Assembly: GCA_017434755.1 (NCBI GenBank) | Contig: JAFRER010000018.1 | Span: 1-64,000 of the forward strand | Direction of reading: 5' to 3' | DNA: 64,000 nucleotides | DNA from: Oscillospiraceae bacterium | GTDB lineage: Bacteria > Bacillota > Clostridia > Oscillospirales > Oscillospiraceae | In this document: positions 43,118-51,717 of the stretch, one piece after another | How the letters are laid out: each line of letters opens with the position of its first letter | Position numbering within the stretch: position 1 is the stretch's first letter | Made by a program: the position numbers and the translations under genes | Notes under the pieces: generated by a model | The model's database searches: none | The model's input: only the letters and a program-made list of their open reading frames with translations | Told to the model about the DNA's origin: nothing

Positions 43118-44680
43118 TCAGCGTTTCATCTTCGGATCGAAGGCATCTCTAAGGCCATCACCCACCAGGTTCCATGCCAGAACGGTCAGCAGCAGGAGCG
43201 TTCCTGCCGGAACCCAGATGAACCAGTAATTCTGCAGAACGAAAGTATTATTAACATCATTTATTATATTGCCCCAGGATGCAAAGGGATATTTAACACC
43301 CAAGCCGAGAAAGCTCAGAGAAGCCTCTGTGATAATAGTCCCGCCGATTCCCATGGTGACGGAAACAATGATCTGGGGAATGACGTTCGGGACCAGGTGC
43401 TTGAATATTCTTCTGGATACCCGGATGCCGCCCGCCTCGGTGGCCGTCATGAACTCCTGCTCACGCAGGGACAGGATCTGGCCGCGTATGAGGCGCGCCA
43501 TGCCTGGCCAGCCCAGGAAGCCGAGAATCAGCATAAGGTAAACCATGCGAAGCTTAGGATCTACATTCATAGCGTCCATCGCAGCGCCGAGAATAATAAG
43601 CAGAGGCATCGAAGGGATACAGTAGAATATATCCACGATACGCATGATCAGGTTGTCGACCCACTTGCCGAAGTAGCCTGCAAGGCCGCCCATGATGATG
43701 CCGAGAATGGTGCTGATGGCCTCCACGATGAAGCCGATGATCAGGGACACGCGTCCGCCGTACATCAGCCTCGTCAGCATGTCCATGCCGTTGCGGTCCG
43801 TGCCGAGCCAGTGCTCGCGGCTGGGAGCCGCGTAGGTGTCATATACGCGAGTCTCCGTAGCCTGCCGAATCACCCAGTTTTTGACATCTGCTTTATAGTC
43901 TATGGTATACTCATGTTCAATGCCGTCGGTGTCGGTAAAAACAAATTTGTCGGCGCCTGCCTCCAGTTCGGCCACCAGCTCCTCCTGGAAAGTGCGGGAG
44001 AGGAATGTGCCGGGGACAATGGTCTGGATGACATACCGGCTTATAAATGCGAGTTCTTCGCCTTCCGGCGTTGAAACGCCGCCGTCATCATCGATAAAGA
44101 AATCCGTTCCCTCATTAGAAAAGCTTTTCTCTCCGTTCGTATAGGCCTTCAAAGCATTAAAGACAAACTCGAACTGAAGAGTTTTCCCTTCCACGCTGGG
44201 CGTAACGATATCCTTATAGGCAATACCTATCGTTGTATCGCTTTCGAGGAGCGTAACGCGGTAAAAATCAGGGCCCTCCTCGTAAACTCCATAGTCTATC
44301 TCACGGTAAGTAAAAGAATCCTTATGCTTTTGAGTAGCAAGCACTACCTGTGCCTGAATAATGGAATCGAATTTCTGATCCGGAGCAGCCATGTACCGGA
44401 GTTCATTATTTTTAACCGCACCGGCATATTCCTTGTTTTGGATATCAATGCGGTAAAATTGCTGGTTTTCTCCATACGGACTCAAAATTCCGCCCAGAAA
44501 AGAGAATGCGAACATAAAAGCAAGTACGATAAGCCCCACGACGGCTATCCGGTTGCGGAGAAAACGCTTTGTAACCATAGCGCCCGGAGAGAGGACCTTG
44601 ACGCGGCGGTCGTCGTTCAGAGAATACTGCTCCTCTTCAACTTGAGCCACAGTGTTTTTGTTTTCTGTATTATCGCTCAT
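43118..44680 (-). CDS. oppC: Oligopeptide ABC transporter permease OppC-like with large extracytoplasmic insertion
   Basis: A 520-residue permease, against about 300 residues for usual OppC. After a first membrane helix (about 44-67) there is a stretch of about 215 hydrophilic residues (70-285) before the standard HWLGTDRNGMDMLTRL motif, where the ordinary loop is about 40. The insertion is rich in Asp, Glu and Thr and should lie outside the membrane. The remaining five helices and the coupling loop MTATEAGGI are normal. The ATG at 44680 has GGAG upstream; a frame from 44734 would overlap oppB by 35 bases. Confidence 0.9.
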   Translation of the reverse strand: MSDNTENKNTVAQVEEEQYSLNDDRRVKVLSPGAMVTKRFLRNRIAVVGLIVLAFMFAFSFLGGILSPYGENQQFYRIDIQNKEYAGAVKNNELRYMAAPDQKFDSIIQAQVVLATQKHKDSFTYREIDYGVYEEGPDFYRVTLLESDTTIGIAYKDIVTPSVEGKTLQFEFVFNALKAYTNGEKSFSNEGTDFFIDDDGGVSTPEGEELAFISRYVIQTIVPGTFLSRTFQEELVAELEAGADKFVFTDTDGIEHEYTIDYKADVKNWVIRQATETRVYDTYAAPSREHWLGTDRNGMDMLTRLMYGGRVSLIIGFIVEAISTILGIIMGGLAGYFGKWVDNLIMRIVDIFYCIPSMPLLIILGAAMDAMNVDPKLRMVYLMLILGFLGWPGMARLIRGQILSLREQEFMTATEAGGIRVSRRIFKHLVPNVIPQIIVSVTMGIGGTIITEASLSFLGLGVKYPFASWGNIINDVNNTFVLQNYWFIWVPAGTLLLLTVLAWNLVGDGLRDAFDPKMKR

Positions 44681-44699
44681 TGTCTGCCGTTCTCCTTTC

Positions 44700-45692
44700 C
44701 TATGCGATGCGGACCCGCGGGTCGACCACCGCATAGAGGATATCGGCGATCAGGTTCCCGACCAGCGTCAAAATGGCAAGGAAGGCCAGATAAAACATGC
44801 TGAAGGGAATGTCCCCGGCCACCATCGCGTGGTAAGATGTATAGCCGATGCCGGGGATGGAAAACATCGTTTCGGTGAACAGAGCCCCAGAGAAAAGTCC
44901 CGGCAGGGATCCGCCGACTATGGTCACCAAAGGGATCAGCGTATTCCGGAAAGCGTGCTTGTAGATGACCTTGTGCTCGTCCAGTCCCTTAGCCCGTGCG
45001 GTGCGGATGTAGTCCGCGTTGAGGACCTCAAGCATGTTGGTTCGGGTGTAACGCATCAATCCTCCGATAGAAATGACAATAAGCGTCAGGATCGGAAGCA
45101 CTAGATGGTGGCATTTATCCAGAAACTGTCCCCAGGCATTCAATTGTTCATAGTTTCTTCCGACCAGTCCGAACAGGTCGAACCAGCCCAGCTTGACACT
45201 GAACAGAAGCTTCAGCAGAGCGATGAAAAAGAACGTCGGCAGTGAAATAAAAGCGATTGCAAGAACCGAGATCGTGTAGTCGGTCTTCGTATACTGCTTC
45301 GTGGCCGCGATGATGCCCAGCGGGATGGCGATCACCAGCTCGAAGAACATGGTGATGAGTCCCATCCAGAAGCTGAGCCAGACGGTATCGTTGAATTTTT
45401 CGATGACCGGCACGGTATAATACCAGCTGTCTCCGAAACTGCCGCGGAAGAAGTCCCCGAGCCAGTGGAAATAACCGGCAATAATTCCTCTGTCCATACC
45501 GTACATTTCGTTCAGCTGAGCCATCCATTCCTCAAAGCTTTTGGAATTTGGCTGGAGAGATTTCTGACGCGCCATGGCTTCGATATAAGATGTCGGCAGA
45601 CAGCGCATCAGAGTATAAATGATCAGCATTACGAAGAAAAAGATGATCACCGCCAGAAAGAGGCGCTTGATGATGTATTTGCGCACAGGCAT
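44700..45692 (-). CDS. oppB: Oligopeptide ABC transporter permease OppB-like
   Basis: A 330-residue permease with six predicted membrane helices. The N-terminal RLFLAVIIFFFVMLIIY helix, the loop with MDRGIIAGYFHWLGDFFRGSFG, and the coupling loop RTARAKGLDEHKV near 235 are typical of OppB/DppB. It follows oppA after a 222-base gap that holds two stem-loops, and precedes oppC by 19 bases. Confidence 0.95.
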   Translation of the reverse strand: MPVRKYIIKRLFLAVIIFFFVMLIIYTLMRCLPTSYIEAMARQKSLQPNSKSFEEWMAQLNEMYGMDRGIIAGYFHWLGDFFRGSFGDSWYYTVPVIEKFNDTVWLSFWMGLITMFFELVIAIPLGIIAATKQYTKTDYTISVLAIAFISLPTFFFIALLKLLFSVKLGWFDLFGLVGRNYEQLNAWGQFLDKCHHLVLPILTLIVISIGGLMRYTRTNMLEVLNADYIRTARAKGLDEHKVIYKHAFRNTLIPLVTIVGGSLPGLFSGALFTETMFSIPGIGYTSYHAMVAGDIPFSMFYLAFLAILTLVGNLIADILYAVVDPRVRIA

Positions 45693-45778
45693 GACCTCCG
45701 TTCATTTGGGGACCGGAGAAGCCGCTTCCCGTTATGCACGGAACAGCGCTTCGGCTGCGAGCCCGCTAAATATCCGTA

Positions 45779-45836
45779 CTGCCGCATAACCTAAGGCAGT
45801 CATCCGGGACCGCAACTGCCCTTGGTTATACGGCGG
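45779..45836 (-). repeat. Imperfect 22-bp stem-loop in the oppA-oppB gap
   Basis: The arms 45779-45800 and 45815-45836 match at 18 of 22 positions, with a 14-base loop. No T-run follows. With the next hairpin it probably protects oppA mRNA or lowers read-through into oppB. Confidence 0.55.
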
Positions 45837-45840
45837 TTGG

Positions 45841-45874
45841 ATATCCCTGCGGCCCCGAAGGACCGCAGGGATAT
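45841..45874 (-). repeat. Perfect 12-bp stem-loop in the oppA-oppB gap
   Basis: The arms 45841-45852 and 45863-45874 are exactly complementary with a 10-base loop. No T-run is present on either side. It lies 41 bases after the oppA stop. Confidence 0.65.
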
Positions 45875-45914
45875 GGTTTGCCGGACAGATCCGGCAGAGT
45901 ATTAACATCTTAAA

Positions 45915-48218
45915 TCAGTTGAGTTCGATGTTCTCGATCTCACTGAGCCAACCGTAAAAGGTGGTGATATCGGGGGTCACGGTATCCAGATTGACACGCT
46001 CGGTGCTGAAGATCACGCAGTTCTGACGCTGATAGTTCGGGATTTCGACCGCCCAGTCGATGATAATATCGAGGCAGGCCTTGTACATGGCCTTACGGTA
46101 AGTCTGATCAAGAGAAGCTCTGGCATCGAGGATAAGCTGATTGAGTTCCGCATCGTCGATATCATACATATAGTTGGAACCGCCTGCAACATGATTCTCA
46201 TCGCCCGAGAAATAGATCTGGTACATATCCGGATCAAGGCTGGCGCCCCAGGCGGCAGTCCAGATGCCGATATTCTCAGCCTCAATGTCGGTCCAGATTT
46301 GAGAGGTATCGGAGTAGTCCTTGATGATAAGGGTCATGCCGATCTTCTCGAGAGCATTCTTTGCTTCGCTCAGGATCATGAATGCAGGGTGGTCTCCGTT
46401 TCCGCCTGCGGGAATACCGGCGGTGTACTCAAGAGAAGCGCCCTTAGGTGCGGCTGTGAGTTTTCCGTCCTCAACTGTATAGCCAGCTGCCTCGAACCAG
46501 CCGAGAGCATCCCGCAGAGCGGCATCATATCTCTCTTCATCAGTCATGCCAGCAGTGTAAATATCATTGCCGTCCACATCGGTGGAGAAGGCCACTTTGT
46601 AGCCGTCGTCAGCGGGACGCGGAGCGGCCCAGGAAGTATTAGAAATCGGGTAATTGATAACGGATGCGGCATCGCCATAGTAGGAGTCGTTTGCAACAGC
46701 ACGGTATACCGCAAAAATGGTGCCGAGGCCCTTGCGGAGCGCCTTGGAGGCATCCGAAGCAGGATCTTTGTCGACATTGATGACATTGGCGCTCATGCCG
46801 ATATAGCCGTAGCCGAGGTTGTCGACAAGGCTTGTGGTGATGACATCACCGTTGATGCTGTCATTTCCGTTGATTGAGCTGATCTGCGCAGCTTTGTCCT
46901 TGGAGAAGGAAGGATCGGTAATATCGATGGTTCCGGTAACAACGCCGTTGAGCTTATCATCGTCGGTGTAGCAAACAATGAAGTTCACGTACTTTGTTTT
47001 GGGGGCGCCTTTGAAGTAAAGGTCATTTGCTTCAAAGTATACCACACCGTTTTCAAACTTAACAAACTTGTAGGGGCCTGCGCCGACGGGCTGGGTGGTC
47101 TTTGCCCTGACGGAACTCAGGTCGCCCTTGGTGAAGCCGAACATATTGTTGTCATAATCATAAAGGGAAGCATCGCCGTAGTAATGCAGCGGAGCAACTG
47201 TTACGCCAAGATTATAAATAGCAGTAGCATCAACTTCCGTAAGAACAATTCTCATGCTGTAATCACCGGTCTTCTGAATTCCGGTGATGCTGGGAGCAGA
47301 CTCTCCGGTCTGAACACCGACGGTATATGAATCATAATCATTCATGAGAGACCAAAGGGAGGAGCCAGCGGACTCAGTGCTGGAAAGATCGTTGAGATCT
47401 CCAGCGTAAGCTTCATACATCATATCAAAGAAGTCAGCAGCAGTGGCGTCCGCCGGGATCTCGAATCCCCACAGGGCAGCGGAGCTGGCAACGTCGGATG
47501 CGCCGTAGTCCGCATAGTTGGCAAGGCAGTAGTCCACGATCTCCTGAGCAAATGCTGCACCTGCCTGAGCAACATCCTCCCAGAAAGCATTGTACTGTTC
47601 CTCTGTGAAGAACTCGTTCTCCTCATATCCGTCACGACCTGCAGCAACGATGAGGTTGGCCAAGCTGTCCATTCCGCTACGGTATGCTTCCATGCCCTCA
47701 ATGGGAACGGAGAAAAGAGAACTGTTGCCATCATAGGTCGGGTCACAAAGAACATACATGCTGAAGATGGCATCGTCAATGGTAACGGGTTCGCCATCAG
47801 AGAAGACAAGATCGTCACGCATAACGAAATCATAATATACGGTGCCGTCATCGTTCTCTGTGATGGTGAGATCTGCTGGGCCATAGTAGGTATAGGGAGT
47901 GCCGTTGTACTCAACAGTCTCGCCCGCAATACCTTTGGTTATGATCGCGCCGGTACGGTCATTGCCAAGAAGGGAAATCTGGGTCATTGCCCAGACATCC
48001 TGATCGTATGCGGTCTCACTGAAAAACGGTGAGAATTTGCTGTTGAAGGAATCATATCCCACAACCAGCGGCGTGTCGTTTGCTGCCGGAGCGGCATCGG
48101 CCGGGGTACCGGTCGTGTCCGTCGGAGCGGTATCCGTCTGAGCAGGAGCGGTCTCTCCGCAGGCGGCCAGAGCAAATACCATTGCAAGTGCAAGAAGCAT
48201 TGCCAAGAATTTTTTCAT
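45915..48218 (-). CDS. oppA: Oligopeptide ABC transporter substrate-binding lipoprotein OppA-like
   Basis: A 767-residue solute-binding lipoprotein of the Opp/Dpp class (SBP_bac_5). The lipobox LAAC gives Cys-20, followed by a Thr/Ala/Pro linker (about 21-48) and the binding domain. The typical YDFVMRDDLVFSDGEPV segment is near residue 128. Compared with common OppA proteins (about 540-600) there is an extra block of about 120 residues (185-305), largely acidic and aromatic. GGAGGAAAAG precedes the ATG. A strong promoter is at 48341-48369 and two stem-loops separate it from oppB, which would favour more OppA than permease. Confidence 0.95.
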   Translation of the reverse strand: MKKFLAMLLALAMVFALAACGETAPAQTDTAPTDTTGTPADAAPAANDTPLVVGYDSFNSKFSPFFSETAYDQDVWAMTQISLLGNDRTGAIITKGIAGETVEYNGTPYTYYGPADLTITENDDGTVYYDFVMRDDLVFSDGEPVTIDDAIFSMYVLCDPTYDGNSSLFSVPIEGMEAYRSGMDSLANLIVAAGRDGYEENEFFTEEQYNAFWEDVAQAGAAFAQEIVDYCLANYADYGASDVASSAALWGFEIPADATAADFFDMMYEAYAGDLNDLSSTESAGSSLWSLMNDYDSYTVGVQTGESAPSITGIQKTGDYSMRIVLTEVDATAIYNLGVTVAPLHYYGDASLYDYDNNMFGFTKGDLSSVRAKTTQPVGAGPYKFVKFENGVVYFEANDLYFKGAPKTKYVNFIVCYTDDDKLNGVVTGTIDITDPSFSKDKAAQISSINGNDSINGDVITTSLVDNLGYGYIGMSANVINVDKDPASDASKALRKGLGTIFAVYRAVANDSYYGDAASVINYPISNTSWAAPRPADDGYKVAFSTDVDGNDIYTAGMTDEERYDAALRDALGWFEAAGYTVEDGKLTAAPKGASLEYTAGIPAGGNGDHPAFMILSEAKNALEKIGMTLIIKDYSDTSQIWTDIEAENIGIWTAAWGASLDPDMYQIYFSGDENHVAGGSNYMYDIDDAELNQLILDARASLDQTYRKAMYKACLDIIIDWAVEIPNYQRQNCVIFSTERVNLDTVTPDITTFYGWLSEIENIELN

Positions 48219-48340
48219 CTTTTCCTCCTGAAATAGATTATTATATATGGAAAGCGGGTTATCCCCGGATCCAAACAGTATTATCCATCCATATATCTGA
48301 TACGGAAAAGGAACGTTAGAACTGAAAAAATAACTATATA

Positions 48341-48369
48341 AGTTTATCTCCTATTCGTTTTTCTGTCAA
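48341..48369 (-). promoter_or_regulatory. Promoter of the opp operon
   Basis: Minus-strand TTGACA (48369-48364, perfect) and TAAACT (48346-48341) have a 17-base spacer. The start near 48334 gives a leader of about 115 bases before oppA. No riboswitch was recognised in it. Confidence 0.65.
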
Positions 48370-48401
48370 CAATTCATTGTAATGTTCTAAGTTTTCTCTT
48401 T

Positions 48402-48947
48402 TCATTTCGTACTTTTTTTACACCAGGTGATCTCTCGGAAAAATTTCAGCATTATTAGATCTGCTGCAATCAGCGCAGTGATCAGGCAGATGAACGCAGC
48501 AGTATATGTTTCACGTCCGTCAAAACCGTTCACTATCAGATACACTGCTTCCGCAGCCAGTGTTGCCGCTGCAGAGATCCCTTCTGCCAGCAGCCACCTC
48601 GGAATGGCTGGTACGGTCTTTTCATATACATATTCTCTAACAGTCAGCCCGGAGGCAAAAAGCCGGACTGTTTTAAGCGTTTTTATGAAACAGCATATGA
48701 TAACTGCAAGAAACGGAAGTATCACATAAAAGCAGTTGGTGCTTCCCGCTGCGGGGAGCAGGCCTGCGGTAAAAACAAAAGCGGCTGAAAGGAAAAGCAT
48801 GATAAGGATCGATCTCCTCAGAACCGCAAACCGTTCCCCTTCCATGTCGGGACGGAAATGGTCGCCCGTATAGACATATTCCCCGTTAACTGCCGGTCTG
48901 AAATCACTCAGATACTGTTTTCTCTTTCGTTTTTGTTGCTTATCCAT
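48402..48947 (-). CDS. Membrane protein of unknown function
   Basis: A 181-residue protein with a basic, hydrophilic N-terminus (about 1-45) and four predicted membrane helices (about 46-67, 72-90, 117-137, 145-166). No family is recognised. Its ATG overlaps the ispE stop by eight bases, so it is the last gene of the GH13-ispE operon. The C-terminus is basic. Confidence 0.75.
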   Translation of the reverse strand: MDKQQKRKRKQYLSDFRPAVNGEYVYTGDHFRPDMEGERFAVLRRSILIMLFLSAAFVFTAGLLPAAGSTNCFYVILPFLAVIICCFIKTLKTVRLFASGLTVREYVYEKTVPAIPRWLLAEGISAAATLAAEAVYLIVNGFDGRETYTAAFICLITALIAADLIMLKFFREITWCKKSTK

Positions 48948-49830
48948 TCTGCATGCCCTGTCCGATCAGTATGGGAACGTTTTCAAATGCCCCCGCCATC
49001 CTGTACTCTTTTTTTAGCGCTTCCGCAGTTTCTCCGGCAGTTTTGCGGTCGCCGAACACACCGAACACCGCGGACCCCGTTCCGGTCATCACCGCTCCCA
49101 GTGCGCCGCAGTCCAGCAGCCGGTTCTTTATCTCGGCGATCGTCCTCATCCTGCGGTCTCCGACATCTTCAAACACATTATACATTCTTCTGCAGATCCC
49201 TCTCAGGTCCCCTGTCCCGAGTGCGGCAACGATCCCGGAAGTATCCGGATGGCACCTGAGTCTCTTCCCGTCGATCTTTCTGAACAGTTCGGGAGTGGAA
49301 ACGGAAAACTCGGGCATCACGATCACATAGGCGCACTCCGGCATGGGCGGCAGCGCGGTGAGTCGCTCACCTCTTCCTTCGGCGAGCATTGTTCCCCCGA
49401 CCGTGCAGAATGCGACATCCGACCCGATCTTTTCCGCGGCAGTGATCATCCCTTCACGATCCAGAGGCTCTCCGAACGCTCTGTTGAGCGCCCGGAGGAC
49501 TGCCCCCGCATCCGCCGAACCGCCGGCAAGACCCGCTCCGACGGGGATGTTCTTTGTTATTTCTATATCCATCCCCTGAAAAGGCACGGACGCTTCCGAA
49601 AAGAAGATCTTCGCCGCCTTCACGGCAAGATTTCTTTCATCTCCGGGTATAAAACCCATATTTGTGACAGCTCTGACAGTTTCCCCGTCATGCGGAACGA
49701 TCCGGACCTCATCACAAAGGGAAACCGTCTGCATGACCATCGCGAGATCATGGTACCCGTCCGCTCTTCTGGACAGCACATCAAGAGAGATATTCAGTTT
49801 TGCGAACGCTTTTTCTTTTAACTCATTCAA
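48940..49830 (-). CDS. ispE: 4-diphosphocytidyl-2-C-methyl-D-erythritol kinase
   Basis: A 296-residue GHMP kinase of the MEP isoprenoid pathway that phosphorylates CDP-methylerythritol. The opening KAFAKLNISLDVLSRRADGYHDL is typical, the ATP-binding motif is PVGAGLAGGSADAGAVLRALN near residue 90, and the third motif is MTGTGSAVFGVF toward the C-terminus. Its start overlaps the GH13 gene by eight bases; the pairing of a glucosidase with ispE looks accidental rather than functional. Confidence 0.95.
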   Translation of the reverse strand: MNELKEKAFAKLNISLDVLSRRADGYHDLAMVMQTVSLCDEVRIVPHDGETVRAVTNMGFIPGDERNLAVKAAKIFFSEASVPFQGMDIEITKNIPVGAGLAGGSADAGAVLRALNRAFGEPLDREGMITAAEKIGSDVAFCTVGGTMLAEGRGERLTALPPMPECAYVIVMPEFSVSTPELFRKIDGKRLRCHPDTSGIVAALGTGDLRGICRRMYNVFEDVGDRRMRTIAEIKNRLLDCGALGAVMTGTGSAVFGVFGDRKTAGETAEALKKEYRMAGAFENVPILIGQGMQNG

Positions 49831-51514
49831 AAAGATACACTCTCACTTCATATGGTCTTGTCGTGAACCCGTTTGAAACCACATAATTGTATTCGTAATT
49901 CGTGAAGACCGCTTCTCCCCTGCTCAGGTCGAAATCCTCCGGTGCTTCGAAACGGACGCTTTCCGCAGTGAAGGAGCATACCACAAGCAGTTTTTTCCCC
50001 TCGTATTCTCTCAGATACGCATAGAGCCTGTCGCTGTCCGCACATAGTTCCTTATAGTCCCCGTAAAGGGCAACGGGATTATCCAGCTTAAAGCGGACGA
50101 GTTTCCTGTAGAAATTGAGCAGAGAGTCTGGATCTCCGTCCTGAGCCGCGACGTTTATCTCCCTGTAATTCCCGTTTACGGGGAACCAAGGCTCGCCATC
50201 GGAAAAACCGGCATTCCTTTCGCTGCTCCACTGCACGGGAGTTCGGGCATTGTCCCTGCTGGACCTGTTTACGAGCTCCATAACTTTTTTCTTCGGCATG
50301 AACCTCATGGCAACGCGGGCGCTGTTAATTGTCTGGACATCAGCATACGAATCCAGATCGGGGAGGTCTATGTTCAGCATCCCGATCTCCTGCCCCTGAT
50401 AGATGAAAGGGGTGCCTCTCTGGAGCATATACATCGCCGCGAGCATCTTGCCGCTCTCCACACGATAGTCCTCGTTCCCGTAGCGGCTTATTATCCTGGC
50501 ATGGTCGTGGTTTTCTATATACAGTGCATTCCATGCCTTTCCGTACAGTTTTTCCTGCCATTCGGAAAACGCCCTTTTCATCTTCTTCAGATCGAAGGGG
50601 CGCTGGATCATGTCCGTCATGAAGCAGTCCGCTTCCATATGGTTGAACGCTATCATCTCATCGAGGACCCTGTCCGGCCCTTCGCTCAGGTATTTGAGGG
50701 CCGTATCGGCGCTCGTGAGCGGACTTTCGCCCACTATGAAGCAGTCATATCCGTCGAGCACGTCATTTTTGAACTCGCGCATATATTCAAGCGCTTCCGG
50801 GCGGTTTGAAAAATGCTTCATCCCGTTGGCAACGGGAAGCTTCGGATACGAATTCGGCAGACCGGGCGTTTTTCCGATGAATGTGATCACATCCTCCCGG
50901 AATCCGTCCACACCCATATCCAGCCAGAAACGCATGATCTTTTTGACTTCCTCCCGGACCTTCGGGTTGGCCATATTCAGATCCGGCTGTTTTTTCGCAA
51001 AGAGATGAAGATAATACTCATCGAGCCCCTCATCGTATTCCCAGGCCTCTCCTTCAAAAAGGCTCATCCAGTTATTTGGCGGGATCCTGTGTTTCCAGCG
51101 GAGCTTGCCTTTGAGCCTTCCCTCCCGCCAGATGTAATAGTCGTGGTAGGGATTATCCCTGCTCTTCCTGCTCTCTTTGAACCAGTTATGCTCATCCGAG
51201 GTATGGTTCACGACCAGATCCATAAATACGCGCATTCCTCTTTCATGCGCTCCGTCAAGCACTTTTCTGAACAGATCGAGGTCTCCGTAGTCCGGATGGA
51301 TATTCATATAGTCCGAAATATCATACCCGTAGTCTGCATTCGGAGAGGGATAGATCGGTGAAAACCAGATGGCGTTTACATTCAGGCTTTTAATATAATC
51401 CAGCTTCGACAGGACACCCCACAGGTCGCCTATCCCGTCGCCGTTTCCGTCGCAGAAACTGCGGCACCAGATGTGGTATACCGCCATCTCCTTATACCAG
51501 CTGTTCCCGTTCAT
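49823..51514 (-). CDS. GH13 oligo-1,6-glucosidase / alpha-glucosidase
   Basis: A 563-residue GH13 (subfamily 31-like) enzyme. The nucleophile is Asp-208 in GFREDVI, the acid/base Glu-263 in VGESP, and the transition-state pair His-336/Asp-337 in ENHDHAR; the calcium-site region DGNGDGIGDL is at 22-31. The residue after the nucleophile is Val, which in this family goes with alpha-1,6 rather than alpha-1,4 preference. No signal peptide is present, so it acts on imported isomalto-oligosaccharides in the cytoplasm. The start has GGGGGAG upstream and a promoter at 51551-51579. No sugar transporter is next to it. Confidence 0.93.
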   Translation of the reverse strand: MNGNSWYKEMAVYHIWCRSFCDGNGDGIGDLWGVLSKLDYIKSLNVNAIWFSPIYPSPNADYGYDISDYMNIHPDYGDLDLFRKVLDGAHERGMRVFMDLVVNHTSDEHNWFKESRKSRDNPYHDYYIWREGRLKGKLRWKHRIPPNNWMSLFEGEAWEYDEGLDEYYLHLFAKKQPDLNMANPKVREEVKKIMRFWLDMGVDGFREDVITFIGKTPGLPNSYPKLPVANGMKHFSNRPEALEYMREFKNDVLDGYDCFIVGESPLTSADTALKYLSEGPDRVLDEMIAFNHMEADCFMTDMIQRPFDLKKMKRAFSEWQEKLYGKAWNALYIENHDHARIISRYGNEDYRVESGKMLAAMYMLQRGTPFIYQGQEIGMLNIDLPDLDSYADVQTINSARVAMRFMPKKKVMELVNRSSRDNARTPVQWSSERNAGFSDGEPWFPVNGNYREINVAAQDGDPDSLLNFYRKLVRFKLDNPVALYGDYKELCADSDRLYAYLREYEGKKLLVVCSFTAESVRFEAPEDFDLSRGEAVFTNYEYNYVVSNGFTTRPYEVRVYLFE

Positions 51515-51550
51515 ATCCGCTTACTCCCCCGGTCCGTTTTATTAAATCAG

Positions 51551-51579
51551 ATTTTATCACATTCCGCCTGATTAAACAA
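51551..51579 (-). promoter_or_regulatory. Promoter of the GH13-ispE operon
   Basis: Minus-strand TTGTTT (51579-51574) and TAAAAT (51556-51551) have a 17-base spacer. Start near 51544 leaves about 30 bases before the ATG. Confidence 0.55.
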
Positions 51580-51611
51580 TCTTCAGAAATCACTGCATTC
51601 GTAACGCTTTG

Positions 51612-51640
51612 TTGACAATTACAGCGGTATAATGTAGTAT
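51612..51640 (+). promoter_or_regulatory. Promoter of the Ig-like surface protein gene
   Basis: A perfect TTGACA at 51612-51617 and TAGTAT at 51635-51640 have a 17-base spacer. Start near 51647 gives a leader of about 70 bases. Confidence 0.55.
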
Positions 51641-51717
51641 GCTCTCGTCATAAGATAATACCGAAAGAACGACTTTCCGGCTTTTTTGATCGCTTTTCCG
51701 ATCGAAAGGACAAAAAA

